A stretch of 8,263 nt of DNA from NCBI GenBank assembly GCA_030600865.1, contig JAUVUS010000087.1:1-8263 (forward strand), read 5' to 3'. The DNA comes from Bacteroidales bacterium (GTDB taxonomy: Bacteria > Bacteroidota > Bacteroidia > Bacteroidales > UBA12077). Under the pieces are notes generated by a model. The model was given only the letters and a program-made list of their open reading frames with translations, was not told the DNA's origin and made no database searches. Each line of letters starts with the position of its first letter. The first letter of the stretch is position 1. This document shows, piece after piece, positions 1 to 5,929 of this stretch. Both the position numbers and the translations under genes were made by a program.

Positions 1-390
1 GGAGATTTAGATTTGTTTGACGATGATGACAATTTATTTGATGCTGTTAAAAGGGTTTTTGAAATTGATAGTGTGTTATATCAAAAACTTAAAAAAGAAA
101 AGAATTTTGAAATATTCATGGATAAATATATTTTTTGGGATCATTATCTTCTTGATGAAGAATATTTAAATTCTGTTGCAATGCCGGGTTTAATTATTGA
201 AACAAATTGCACTAAAATCTCTGATACTAATGAAGTAGAATGGAAGGTAGGATGGGTAAAATATTTTACTGATGATTACGAGATGTATGTAGAGTCTCGC
301 TTAATAAATAAATGGGCATTTTGGGTGTCAGGAGGTTTCGTATTATTTCTTATTTTTATAATTATTTTACGAAAAAGGAAAAAATCATAA
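1..390 (+). CDS. C-terminal part of a membrane-anchored protein of unknown function (5' end outside the window)
   Basis: The frame is open from base 1 with no stop and no ATG near the edge (only a TTG at 13), so I read this as the last 129 codons of a longer gene. The visible part has an acidic stretch (FDDDDN), a mixed region, then a motif MPGLIIETN followed by a VEWKVGW strand, a DYEMYVESR segment and [10 protein letters not shown]. It ends in one hydrophobic helix of about 18 residues and a basic tail RKRKKS. This topology suggests a large extracytoplasmic domain anchored by a C-terminal helix with a short cytoplasmic tail. The MPG...TN...W...DY.M..ESR..N.WA pattern resembles uncharacterised Bacteroidota proteins from memory; no function can be given. 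The rubredoxin gene starts 4 bases after the stop, so the two are probably co-transcribed. Confidence is high that it is coding and low for any role. Confidence 0.8.
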   Translation, partial: GDLDLFDDDDNLFDAVKRVFEIDSVLYQKLKKEKNFEIFMDKYIFWDHYLLDEEYLNSVAMPGLIIETNCTKISDTNEVEWKVGWVKYFTDDYEMYVESRLINKWAFWVSGGFVLFLIFIIILRKRKKS

Positions 391-394
391 ACAA

Positions 395-553
395 ATGAAA
401 AAGTACAAATGTAAAATCTGTGGTTATATTTACGATCCTGAAGTTGGAGATTCGCAGGGTGGTATAGCTCCGGGAACTTTATTTGATGAAATTCCGGATG
501 ATTGGAAATGTCCGGTTTGCGGAGTTACAAAAAAAGACTTTGAACCATTATAA
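395..553 (+). CDS. Rubredoxin
   Basis: This is a complete 52-residue protein beginning [11 protein letters not shown] and ending in KKDFEPL. It has the two Cys knuckles of rubredoxin: C6-x2-C9-G-Y near the N-terminus and C39-P-x-C42-G near the C-terminus. It also has the usual APGT and DDWKCPVCG contexts and the conserved aromatic residues Y4, Y11, Y13, F30 and W37. The four Cys bind a single iron, so the product is a small cytoplasmic one-electron carrier. Partners in other bacteria include rubrerythrin, oxygen and superoxide reductases and hydroxylases, but none is encoded here. The length matches the classical 52-54 residue type, so nothing is missing. The ATG lies 4 bases after the upstream stop; a GGA at 377-379 is about 15 bases upstream of it, too far for a strong ribosome site, so translational coupling is plausible. 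The downstream repeat probably ends the transcript. Confidence 0.97.
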   Translation: MKKYKCKICGYIYDPEVGDSQGGIAPGTLFDEIPDDWKCPVCGVTKKDFEPL

Positions 554-563
554 GAAGTTATGA

Positions 564-630
564 GTCATTGCGAATCCCGAAAGTTTTCGGGATGAAGCAA
601 TCTATTATATATGATAGCTTCGCTTTTTTT
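564..630. repeat. Decayed dispersed palindromic repeat (CATTGCGAA...GAAGCAATC type)
   Basis: The left part reads GTCATTGCGAA (564-574), a perfect 8-bp stem TCCCGAAA/TTTCGGGA (575-582 and 585-592) with a two-base gap, then TGAAGCAATC (593-602). Outer arms ATTGC (567-571) and GCAAT (597-601) also pair. The right part, GATAGCTTCGCTTTTTTT (613-630), looks like a degraded copy of the GATTGCTTCGCTTT half that closes such elements. It is the reverse complement of GAAGCAATC except for one base. I recognise this arm sequence from memory as a family scattered between genes in many Bacteroidota and some other genomes. That recognition is not checked here, as only one copy lies in this window. Confidence 0.6.
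593..630 (+). terminator. Probable intrinsic terminator of the rubredoxin transcript, built from the repeat
   Basis: GAAGC (594-598) pairs with GCTTC (617-621) and, after an A-A mismatch, ATC (600-602) pairs with GAT (613-615), leaving a 10-base loop. A T593-G622 wobble can extend the stem. Seven T residues follow at 624-630. The position, 40 bases after the rubredoxin stop, fits a terminator for the plus-strand transcript. It is weaker than the two minus-strand terminators in the window because the stem is short and interrupted. Its left arm is shared with the outer stem of the upstream hairpin, so the two folds exclude each other in part. Confidence 0.5.
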
Positions 631-646
631 ACTGTAACTAGTGTCT

Positions 647-1207
647 CTAATTTATTTTAACACTATCCCAGCTCGACTGAATGGCATTTTCTAAAAATTC
701 CTCAGAAAGTTGTATTTCTTCCATTAGTATCATTCGTACTAATGTCGAGATATTTCCAAAAATCAGATTTATAAGAAAATCCGTCGGGAGATTTCTTAAT
801 ATACCCAGTTCAATGCCTGAAATTATAAAATCTATAGCTGCCTGATAGTGCCTTTGATTTATTTCTTTGATTTCTTTTCTTACAAAAGGAGAATTTGCAT
901 AATCTTCCAAAAAATCAAATTTCTTGGGATTATCCAGGTAAAAAGTAAAGAGGTTTTTCCAGATTAAGAAAAACTTTTCTTTATAGTTTAATTGTTCATC
1001 AATATTATGAACAATAGCTTTTCCCATTTCTTTTTTTAATTCGGAATATAAGGTATCAATAAGATCTTCTTTGTTTTTAAAATGATGATATATAGTACCG
1101 GCAGCAACTCCCGATTTTTTTATTATTAATGATACAGACGTTGCATGAAACCCAATTTCTGATACAAGTTCAAGTGTTGTAGTTAATATTTGCTCTCTTT
1201 TACTCAT
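647..1207 (-). CDS. TetR/AcrR-family transcriptional regulator
   Basis: This is a 186-residue protein of normal TetR length. The N-terminal DNA-binding domain covers about residues 1-50: a first helix (REQILTTTLELVSEIGF), then the helix-turn-helix TSVSLIIKKSGVAAGTIYHHF (23-43), then FKNKEDLIDTLY, all typical of the family. The rest is the helical ligand-binding and dimer domain, which is poorly conserved and gives no clue to the effector. Members usually repress their own promoter and nearby genes until a small molecule binds. Here no efflux pump or fatty-acid gene is adjacent: the subtilase lies upstream on the same strand behind a strong terminator, and the rubredoxin gene converges from the other side. 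The target may therefore be the gene itself or lie elsewhere. The start is the ATG at 1207, with an A/T-rich leader and no Shine-Dalgarno sequence. A candidate promoter with an internal palindrome lies just upstream. Confidence 0.94.
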   Translation of the reverse strand: MSKREQILTTTLELVSEIGFHATSVSLIIKKSGVAAGTIYHHFKNKEDLIDTLYSELKKEMGKAIVHNIDEQLNYKEKFFLIWKNLFTFYLDNPKKFDFLEDYANSPFVRKEIKEINQRHYQAAIDFIISGIELGILRNLPTDFLINLIFGNISTLVRMILMEEIQLSEEFLENAIQSSWDSVKIN

Positions 1208-1231
1208 TTGTTAAAGGAATAAATACCGGTA

Positions 1232-1263
1232 ATAAATTAAATGTTAAATTAGTTTACTTCCAA
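1232..1263 (-). promoter_or_regulatory. Candidate promoter of the TetR gene
   Basis: On the minus strand a TTG (complement of 1261-1263) is followed after 21 bases by TAATTTAT (complement of 1232-1239). This partly matches the Bacteroidota -33 TTG / -7 TAnnTTTG pattern: the TA and the first two T of TTTG are kept, the last two positions are not. It would start transcription near 1225, giving a leader of under 20 bases. An 8-bp palindrome TACCGGTA (1224-1231) sits at the predicted start. The match is partial, so this is tentative. Confidence 0.35.
1243..1257. promoter_or_regulatory. Candidate TetR operator (15-bp imperfect palindrome)
   Basis: GTTAAATTAGTTTAC has the symmetric form GTnAAnTnAnTTnAC, with 10 of the 14 non-central bases obeying dyad symmetry. 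Its length suits a TetR dimer site. It lies wholly inside the spacer of the candidate promoter, about 36-50 bases upstream of the start codon, where binding would block RNA polymerase. In an A/T-rich region such symmetry can arise by chance. Confidence 0.35.
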
Positions 1264-1275
1264 ATAATTATTTAT

Positions 1276-1307
1276 AAAAAACGCACCTGAGAATTGCAGG
1301 TGCGTTT
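1276..1307 (-). terminator. Strong intrinsic terminator after the subtilase gene
   Basis: A perfect 11-bp stem is formed by AAACGCACCTG (1279-1289) and CAGGTGCGTTT (1297-1307) with a 7-base loop. It has a G/C-rich core that stands out in the A/T-rich surroundings. Read on the minus strand it is followed by a run of T (complement of 1281-1276). It lies about 20 bases after the subtilase stop and separates that transcript from the TetR gene. Confidence 0.93.
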
Positions 1308-1326
1308 AACTTATATTGTATATCTT

Positions 1327-2946
1327 CTATTTACTCATTTCTTCAGTTAATTTCACCGCCTCATATGCACTAATGATTCCTCCGGTTGAAGATAGTTTTT
1401 TAAATTTTGTTTTCTTCCTTTTTATTGAATATTCGCTTGGAACATAAACTTTAGTATTTGAAAAATCTAAAGAAGAGTTAAGAATTATGCTTTTAATTTC
1501 AGAACATGTTAACTCAGGATAGTATGATAAAAGTAGAGCTGCTACTCCGCTTACAACCGGGGCTGAAAAACTGGTACCATTAGCAATATCGTATTTACTT
1601 TCCGGGGCTAACGATTTAATATCAACACCGGGAGCAAAAATGTCAACCATGTTTTTACCATAATTTGAAAAATTTGCAACAAATTCTAAATCATTGTTCA
1701 TTGAAGATGCACCAACAGTTATCCAGTTCGAAACAGATTTAACATCATTAATATTTTTTGTTGGGTATTGTTTTACTATATCAATGTTAAAACCATCGTT
1801 ACCTGCTGCATGAACTAATAACACTCCTTTTTCTTCTGCATATAAAATAGCTTCGTCAACCAGTTGTTTTTGAGGCGATAGCTCTTTCCCAAAACTCATA
1901 TTTATAATTCTGGCACCATTATCTACAGCATAACGTATGGCTTTTGCAACATCTTTATCACGTTCATCGCCATTTGGAACAACTTTTAATGCTATAATTT
2001 GAACATTATCCGCTATTCCATTAATTCCTATACCGTTATTTCGTTTAGCGGCAATAATGCCTGCAACAAATGTTCCGTGAAAGGCCTCTGGTGCGTATAC
2101 ATTATTATTTCCATATGGTGTGCTTAAATTGTTTTGATCATCTCCAATAATATCTCTTGGATAAAAATCAAGATTTAGATGATATTCAATTTTTTCTTTA
2201 GAATACCCTTTCATTTTTTCTAAAACGTCAGAAGTAAATCCATTATTGAATAATCTTTTTAAATAATTTATATGATTTATAATTTTAGCATCATCAGTAT
2301 TAATACTATCCAGCTCGTAAATACTAATTGTATCTTTATTTGTAAATGCTAAAATAGTATCATAAGAATCATTGAATCTTTTTTCGAAATTTTCCATTCG
2401 TGTTTTGTAATCAAGTGCTTCATTAAGGTTTTTAAAGTAAATTAATCTTGCCTGATTATAAATATCATATAGTTTTTCATCTTCTTCTGATAGTGTCTTA
2501 GGATCAATGTTTTTAAATTTATCTTTATATTCTCGGTATATTCTTGTTATTTCAAGATTTTCATATGTTATATTTTCTCCTTTTGAGTTACCAAGAAAGT
2601 TCCATCCGTGAATATCGTCTATGTAACCATTTTTGTCATCATCAATGCCATTTTCAGGAATCTCATCTTTGTTAATCCAGATATTATCTTTCAAATCTTC
2701 GTGGGTAATATCTATACCTCCATCAATAACAGCAACAATAACAGTTGTCGACTCTTTATCTTTTAATAATTTATTATAAGCTTTATCTACTTCTGCACCA
2801 TAAATTGTATCATCCATGGGTGATTTATTATACCAGTTAAGATAAATGTCATCAGGAGTATTATTATTGGTTGTTTTAGTTTCATCCTGAGAAACTGCAT
2901 TTAAAGAAATTAGCAAGGTAGCTAAAAATAAAAGTGTGTTTTTCAT
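1327..2946 (-). CDS. Secreted S8 (subtilisin-like) serine peptidase
   Basis: This is a 539-residue protein. A signal peptide (MKNTLLFLATLLISLNAVSQ) suggests export, probably cleaved around residues 17-20. The catalytic triad is complete: D75 in VAVIDGGID, H290 in HGTFVAGI and S459 in NGTSFSAP; the oxyanion Asn is N383 in AAGND. An acidic segment at about 100-111 (NGIDDDKNGYIDD) resembles a calcium-binding loop known from this Bacteroidota type. Asp and His are 215 residues apart, against about 32 in subtilisin. The extra part (about 122-275) is charged and mostly helical in appearance. There is no inhibitory I9 prodomain of usual length, only about 45 residues between the signal peptide and the catalytic core. 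There is no C-terminal type IX sorting domain, so the enzyme is more likely periplasmic or envelope-bound than released. It follows the asparaginase gene on the same strand, with that gene's terminator ending only 32 bases before the ATG, so its promoter is not obvious. The substrate is unknown. Confidence 0.95.
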   Translation of the reverse strand: MKNTLLFLATLLISLNAVSQDETKTTNNNTPDDIYLNWYNKSPMDDTIYGAEVDKAYNKLLKDKESTTVIVAVIDGGIDITHEDLKDNIWINKDEIPENGIDDDKNGYIDDIHGWNFLGNSKGENITYENLEITRIYREYKDKFKNIDPKTLSEEDEKLYDIYNQARLIYFKNLNEALDYKTRMENFEKRFNDSYDTILAFTNKDTISIYELDSINTDDAKIINHINYLKRLFNNGFTSDVLEKMKGYSKEKIEYHLNLDFYPRDIIGDDQNNLSTPYGNNNVYAPEAFHGTFVAGIIAAKRNNGIGINGIADNVQIIALKVVPNGDERDKDVAKAIRYAVDNGARIINMSFGKELSPQKQLVDEAILYAEEKGVLLVHAAGNDGFNIDIVKQYPTKNINDVKSVSNWITVGASSMNNDLEFVANFSNYGKNMVDIFAPGVDIKSLAPESKYDIANGTSFSAPVVSGVAALLLSYYPELTCSEIKSIILNSSLDFSNTKVYVPSEYSIKRKKTKFKKLSSTGGIISAYEAVKLTEEMSK

Positions 2947-2978
2947 TTTAATATTAATTAGTTTTCTGCTTTGATAAC

Positions 2979-3006
2979 AAAAAAAGAGAAAGGTTTACTT
3001 TCTCTT
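2979..3006 (-). terminator. Intrinsic terminator after the asparaginase gene
   Basis: A perfect 9-bp stem, AAGAGAAAG (2984-2992) with CTTTCTCTT (2998-3006), has a 5-base loop. On the minus strand it is followed by seven T (complement of 2985-2979). It lies 24 bases after the asparaginase stop and 32 bases before the subtilase start. It could end transcription fully, or partially so that the subtilase is expressed at a lower level by read-through. Confidence 0.85.
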
Positions 3007-3030
3007 AATAAGACAACAAAATTGATAAAA

Positions 3031-4011
3031 TTATTTGAAAATTGCAACTTCTTTTTCACCTGTTGATTTAGCATAAGCTCTAAACATCATATTGGTATTG
3101 AATGTCATAGAAATATTGCCGGTTTTATCAACTGCAATAATTCCTCCTGTACCTCCGGCATTAACCAGTTTATCGTTAATAACTATATTGGCGGCATCTT
3201 CCAAACTCATATTTTTATATTCCATCAAAGCAGAAATATCGTGTGCTACAGTATATCGAATAAAAAACTCGCCATGACCGGTTGCTGATATTGCACAAGT
3301 ATTGTTGTTAGCATAAGTTCCAGCGCCTATTATTGGAGAATCGCCAATACGACCGTATTTTTTATTTGTCATTCCGCCTGTTGATGTACCGGCAGCAAGA
3401 TTACCATATTTGTCTAACACCACGCAACCAACTGTTCCATGTTTTTCTGATTTAAGAATATTTTGTAAGCTGTTCCATCTTTTTTCGGTAAAAAAGTAAG
3501 ATGAATCAACAATTTTTAATCCCTTGTTTTTTGCAAATTGAGAAGCTCCATTGCCCGACATCATAACATGTTTAGAATCTGTCATTATCTTAATGGCTGC
3601 TGAAATCGGATTCTTTATATCACGAACTCCTGCAACAGCTCCGGCATTTAAATCCCAACCTTGCATAATCGAAGCGTCAAGCTCATTGTGACCGTCATGT
3701 GTAAAAACAGCTCCTTTACCGGCATTAAATAATGGGCAATCCTCCAGAAAATTAATTGTTTTTTCGATTGCTTCCACACAAGTTCCTCCATTTATTAAAA
3801 TTTCTTCGCCAATAGAAAGTGCTTCAGAAAGTTTTTCTTTATATTCTTTTTGTTCTTCTTCATCAATATCCTGATTACTTGCATTTCCTGCTCCACCATG
3901 AATTACAATAACATAATCAGGTTTTATTATTGATGTTTGTGGCTGATTACAACTAAAAACAATAAGAGAAATCGTTAATATTAAAGTAGAGTAACTAAAA
4001 AGTTTTTTCAT
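3031..4011 (-). CDS. Lipoprotein isoaspartyl peptidase / L-asparaginase (Ntn-hydrolase, T2 family)
   Basis: The 326-residue protein matches plant-type asparaginase (E. coli IaaA/EcAIII). VIHGGAG (36-42) opens the domain, NAGKGAVF and LDASIM follow, and HGTVG carries the autocleavage nucleophile T193. The other active-site residues keep the EcAIII spacing with a constant offset of 14: T211, R221, D224, T244, G245. The proenzyme is expected to cut itself before T193 into alpha and beta chains and then hydrolyse isoaspartyl dipeptides and, more weakly, L-asparagine. HGTVG rather than HDT favours this over glycosylasparaginase. The N-terminus (MKKLFSYSTL...IVFSC) is a lipoprotein signal with lipid-accepting C21, so the mature enzyme should be membrane-anchored on the periplasmic side. 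The residues after C21 (NQPQTS) lack the acidic export signal of surface lipoproteins. This location is unlike cytoplasmic EcAIII. The gene precedes the subtilase and diverges from the transferase gene. The ATG at 4011 gives the full signal peptide. Confidence 0.95.
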   Translation of the reverse strand: MKKLFSYSTLILTISLIVFSCNQPQTSIIKPDYVIVIHGGAGNASNQDIDEEEQKEYKEKLSEALSIGEEILINGGTCVEAIEKTINFLEDCPLFNAGKGAVFTHDGHNELDASIMQGWDLNAGAVAGVRDIKNPISAAIKIMTDSKHVMMSGNGASQFAKNKGLKIVDSSYFFTEKRWNSLQNILKSEKHGTVGCVVLDKYGNLAAGTSTGGMTNKKYGRIGDSPIIGAGTYANNNTCAISATGHGEFFIRYTVAHDISALMEYKNMSLEDAANIVINDKLVNAGGTGGIIAVDKTGNISMTFNTNMMFRAYAKSTGEKEVAIFK

Positions 4012-4048
4012 TTTATGAGATTTTTATTTTTTAAATAGTTTAAAAAAG

Positions 4049-4080
4049 TTGAAACTAAAATAACAATAATTTTACATTTG
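4049..4080 (+). promoter_or_regulatory. Bacteroidota-type promoter of the transferase gene
   Basis: TTG (4049-4051), a 21-base spacer and TACATTTG (4073-4080) give an exact match to the -33 TTG / -7 TAnnTTTG pattern of Bacteroidota primary sigma factor promoters. Transcription would begin around 4086, leaving a leader of roughly 14 bases before the ATG at 4100. No other match of this quality was found upstream of the window's genes. Confidence 0.75.
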
Positions 4081-4099
4081 TATAAATTATATTACAGAA

Positions 4100-5929
4100 A
4101 TGAAGCAACGTTTAAAATTATTTGGAATTTACGCAATATTTTGGATCGGTTATTTTGTATTAGCACGCTTATTATTTCTGTTGTATGAAAATTCTCTTTC
4201 GTTTGAATTAGGTTTAAGAGAATGGATATTAGTTTTTGTACACGGATTAAGAATGGACCTTTCTACTACAGGATATATTTTAGCAGTTGTAGGCTTACTG
4301 TTAACTTTTACAAGTTTTACCGGTGGTAAATGGATAAACATAATAATACAAGCATTCACAATTATTATTTTAATTTTTACTTCAAGTATTATAATTACTG
4401 ATTTAGAACTTTATAATAATTGGGGATATAGAATGGATGCCACACCTTTATTGTATATAACAAAGCCAAAAGAAGCTATGGCATCAACTGAATTATGGTT
4501 AACAATACTTTTATTAGTAGCTACTTTGGGATATATTTTATTAGGATTATTTGTTTATAAAAGAAAAATTAAAGAACAAGTTTTAAAAATTGAAAAATCG
4601 AAAATTGCAACTCCTTTTTTACTCTTGCTTTTAACAGGGAGTATGATTTTACCTGTTCGTGGTGGAGTAGGAATAGCTCCTATGAATACAGGAATGGTTT
4701 ATTTTAGTGAAAATAAATTTGCTAATCATGCAGCTGTAAATGTTGTTTGGAACGTTATGCATTCTCTTGTTTATAGTAAAAATCATAAAAAAACTTATGA
4801 TTTTATGAATGATGAAATTGCTGAGAGAATTGTTAAAAAACTAAATAAACAGGATGGTATATCGAAGAAAGTTATTAATAAGACAAATCCAAACCTTGTA
4901 ATTATTATTCTTGAAAGTTTTTCATCCAAAATTATAGGCGAATTAGGTGGAAAGTGGAATGCAACACCAAGGTTTAATAATCTTGTTAAAGAAGGATTAC
5001 TTTTCACTAATTTTTATGCAAATGCAAGTAGAAGCGATAAAGGCATTGTATCAATTTTAAGCGGATATCCCGGACAACCAATTACATCAATAATCAAAAC
5101 GCCCAGCAAAACACAATCATTGCCTTCATTGTTTGAAAGCTTTAATAGTTTGGGATACGAAACTTCTTTTTATTACGGTGGCGATATTGATTTCGCAAAT
5201 ATGCGTTCTTATTTTCTTAATTCAGGTACCAAACATATTATAACTGTCGATGATTTCGATTCCAGGTTAAACAATTCAAAGTGGGGTGTTCATGATGAAC
5301 ATTTATTTGATTATTTGTATCATGATATGGTTAAACATGAAGAACCATATTTAAAAACTGTATTTACCTTAAGTAGCCATGATCCTTTTGAAGTTCCTAT
5401 AGATCCGGTTTTTGAAGGAAACGATCGTGCAACTAAATTTTTAAACTCGGTATATTATACCGATAGTTGTTTAGGTGATTTCTTTGATAAAGTTAAAGAT
5501 ACCGAGATTTGGAATAATACCCTGTTTATTTTAGTGGCAGATCACGGAAGTGCCCGCCCGGGAAATTCTCAAAATCACGATATTGATAAATTTCAAATCC
5601 CGATGCTTTGGTTAGGAGGAGTACTAAATGATTCGATAAAAATTAATGATATAATTGGTTCTCAGATTGATATACCGGCAACATTGTTAAGTCAGTTGGA
5701 TGTATCTTATAAAGACTATTCGTTTAGTAAAGATTTATTCTTAACGGAAACTTCCGAATTTGCTTTTTATGTTTTTAATGATGGCTTTTGTTATATAACA
5801 GACTCTACAAAGGTAGTTTACGATAATATAGGTAATGATGTAGTATATAATGAAGGTGAAATAGAACAGGATTTGATTACAGGGAAAGCATATTTACAAA
5901 CATTGATGAACGATTTTATTTCTCGTTAA
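4100..5929 (+). CDS. LTA synthase-family membrane phosphotransferase (sulfatase/alkaline-phosphatase fold)
   Basis: This 609-residue protein has two parts. The N-terminal third has about five membrane helices (near 9-29, 50-72, 79-100, 133-153, 170-187). The C-terminal domain (about 264-545), placed outside the cytoplasmic membrane, has the metal-binding pattern of LtaS/EptA-type enzymes: E272 in IIILESF, a nucleophile position at residue 312 in SRSDKGIVSILSGYPGQP, H427 in LSSHDPF, and D481-H482 in VADHGS. W395 and H398 in KWGVHDE fit the substrate region. Such enzymes move phosphoglycerol or phosphoethanolamine from a phospholipid to a glycan or lipid. A Gram-negative host has no lipoteichoic acid, so the acceptor is probably a periplasmic glycan, lipopolysaccharide or outer-membrane lipid; this is inference. 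The nucleophile is Ser (AGC codon) where the characterised enzymes use Thr. The gene has its own promoter, diverges from the asparaginase, and overlaps the kinase gene tail-to-tail by 14 bases with no visible terminator. Confidence 0.9.
   Translation: MKQRLKLFGIYAIFWIGYFVLARLLFLLYENSLSFELGLREWILVFVHGLRMDLSTTGYILAVVGLLLTFTSFTGGKWINIIIQAFTIIILIFTSSIIITDLELYNNWGYRMDATPLLYITKPKEAMASTELWLTILLLVATLGYILLGLFVYKRKIKEQVLKIEKSKIATPFLLLLLTGSMILPVRGGVGIAPMNTGMVYFSENKFANHAAVNVVWNVMHSLVYSKNHKKTYDFMNDEIAERIVKKLNKQDGISKKVINKTNPNLVIIILESFSSKIIGELGGKWNATPRFNNLVKEGLLFTNFYANASRSDKGIVSILSGYPGQPITSIIKTPSKTQSLPSLFESFNSLGYETSFYYGGDIDFANMRSYFLNSGTKHIITVDDFDSRLNNSKWGVHDEHLFDYLYHDMVKHEEPYLKTVFTLSSHDPFEVPIDPVFEGNDRATKFLNSVYYTDSCLGDFFDKVKDTEIWNNTLFILVADHGSARPGNSQNHDIDKFQIPMLWLGGVLNDSIKINDIIGSQIDIPATLLSQLDVSYKDYSFSKDLFLTETSEFAFYVFNDGFCYITDSTKVVYDNIGNDVVYNEGEIEQDLITGKAYLQTLMNDFISR

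Noticed and set aside
13..15. TTG as a true start of the first gene
   Set aside because: The frame continues open to base 1, no ribosome site or promoter can be seen in 12 bases, and the protein lacks a plausible N-terminus here; it is better read as truncated by the window edge.
567..601. Terminator for the TetR gene on the minus strand
   Set aside because: The hairpin is strong, but on the minus strand it is not followed by a T run, so an intrinsic terminator in that direction is not supported.
3092..3277. Open frame of 61 codons on the plus strand
   Set aside because: It lies wholly inside the well-supported asparaginase gene on the other strand and shows no domain or leader of its own.
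4012..4099. Promoter of the asparaginase gene in the divergent gap
   Set aside because: No TAnnTTTG-like box with a correctly spaced TTG was found on the minus strand; the closest string, TTAGTTTC (complement of 4051-4058), has two mismatches and no partner box.
4150..4359. Open frame of 69 codons on the minus strand
   Set aside because: It is antisense to the membrane-helix part of the transferase; the composition is that of a shadow frame and no motif is present.
4795..5007. Open frame of 70 codons on the minus strand
   Set aside because: It is antisense to the start of the transferase catalytic domain, with no recognisable product or promoter.
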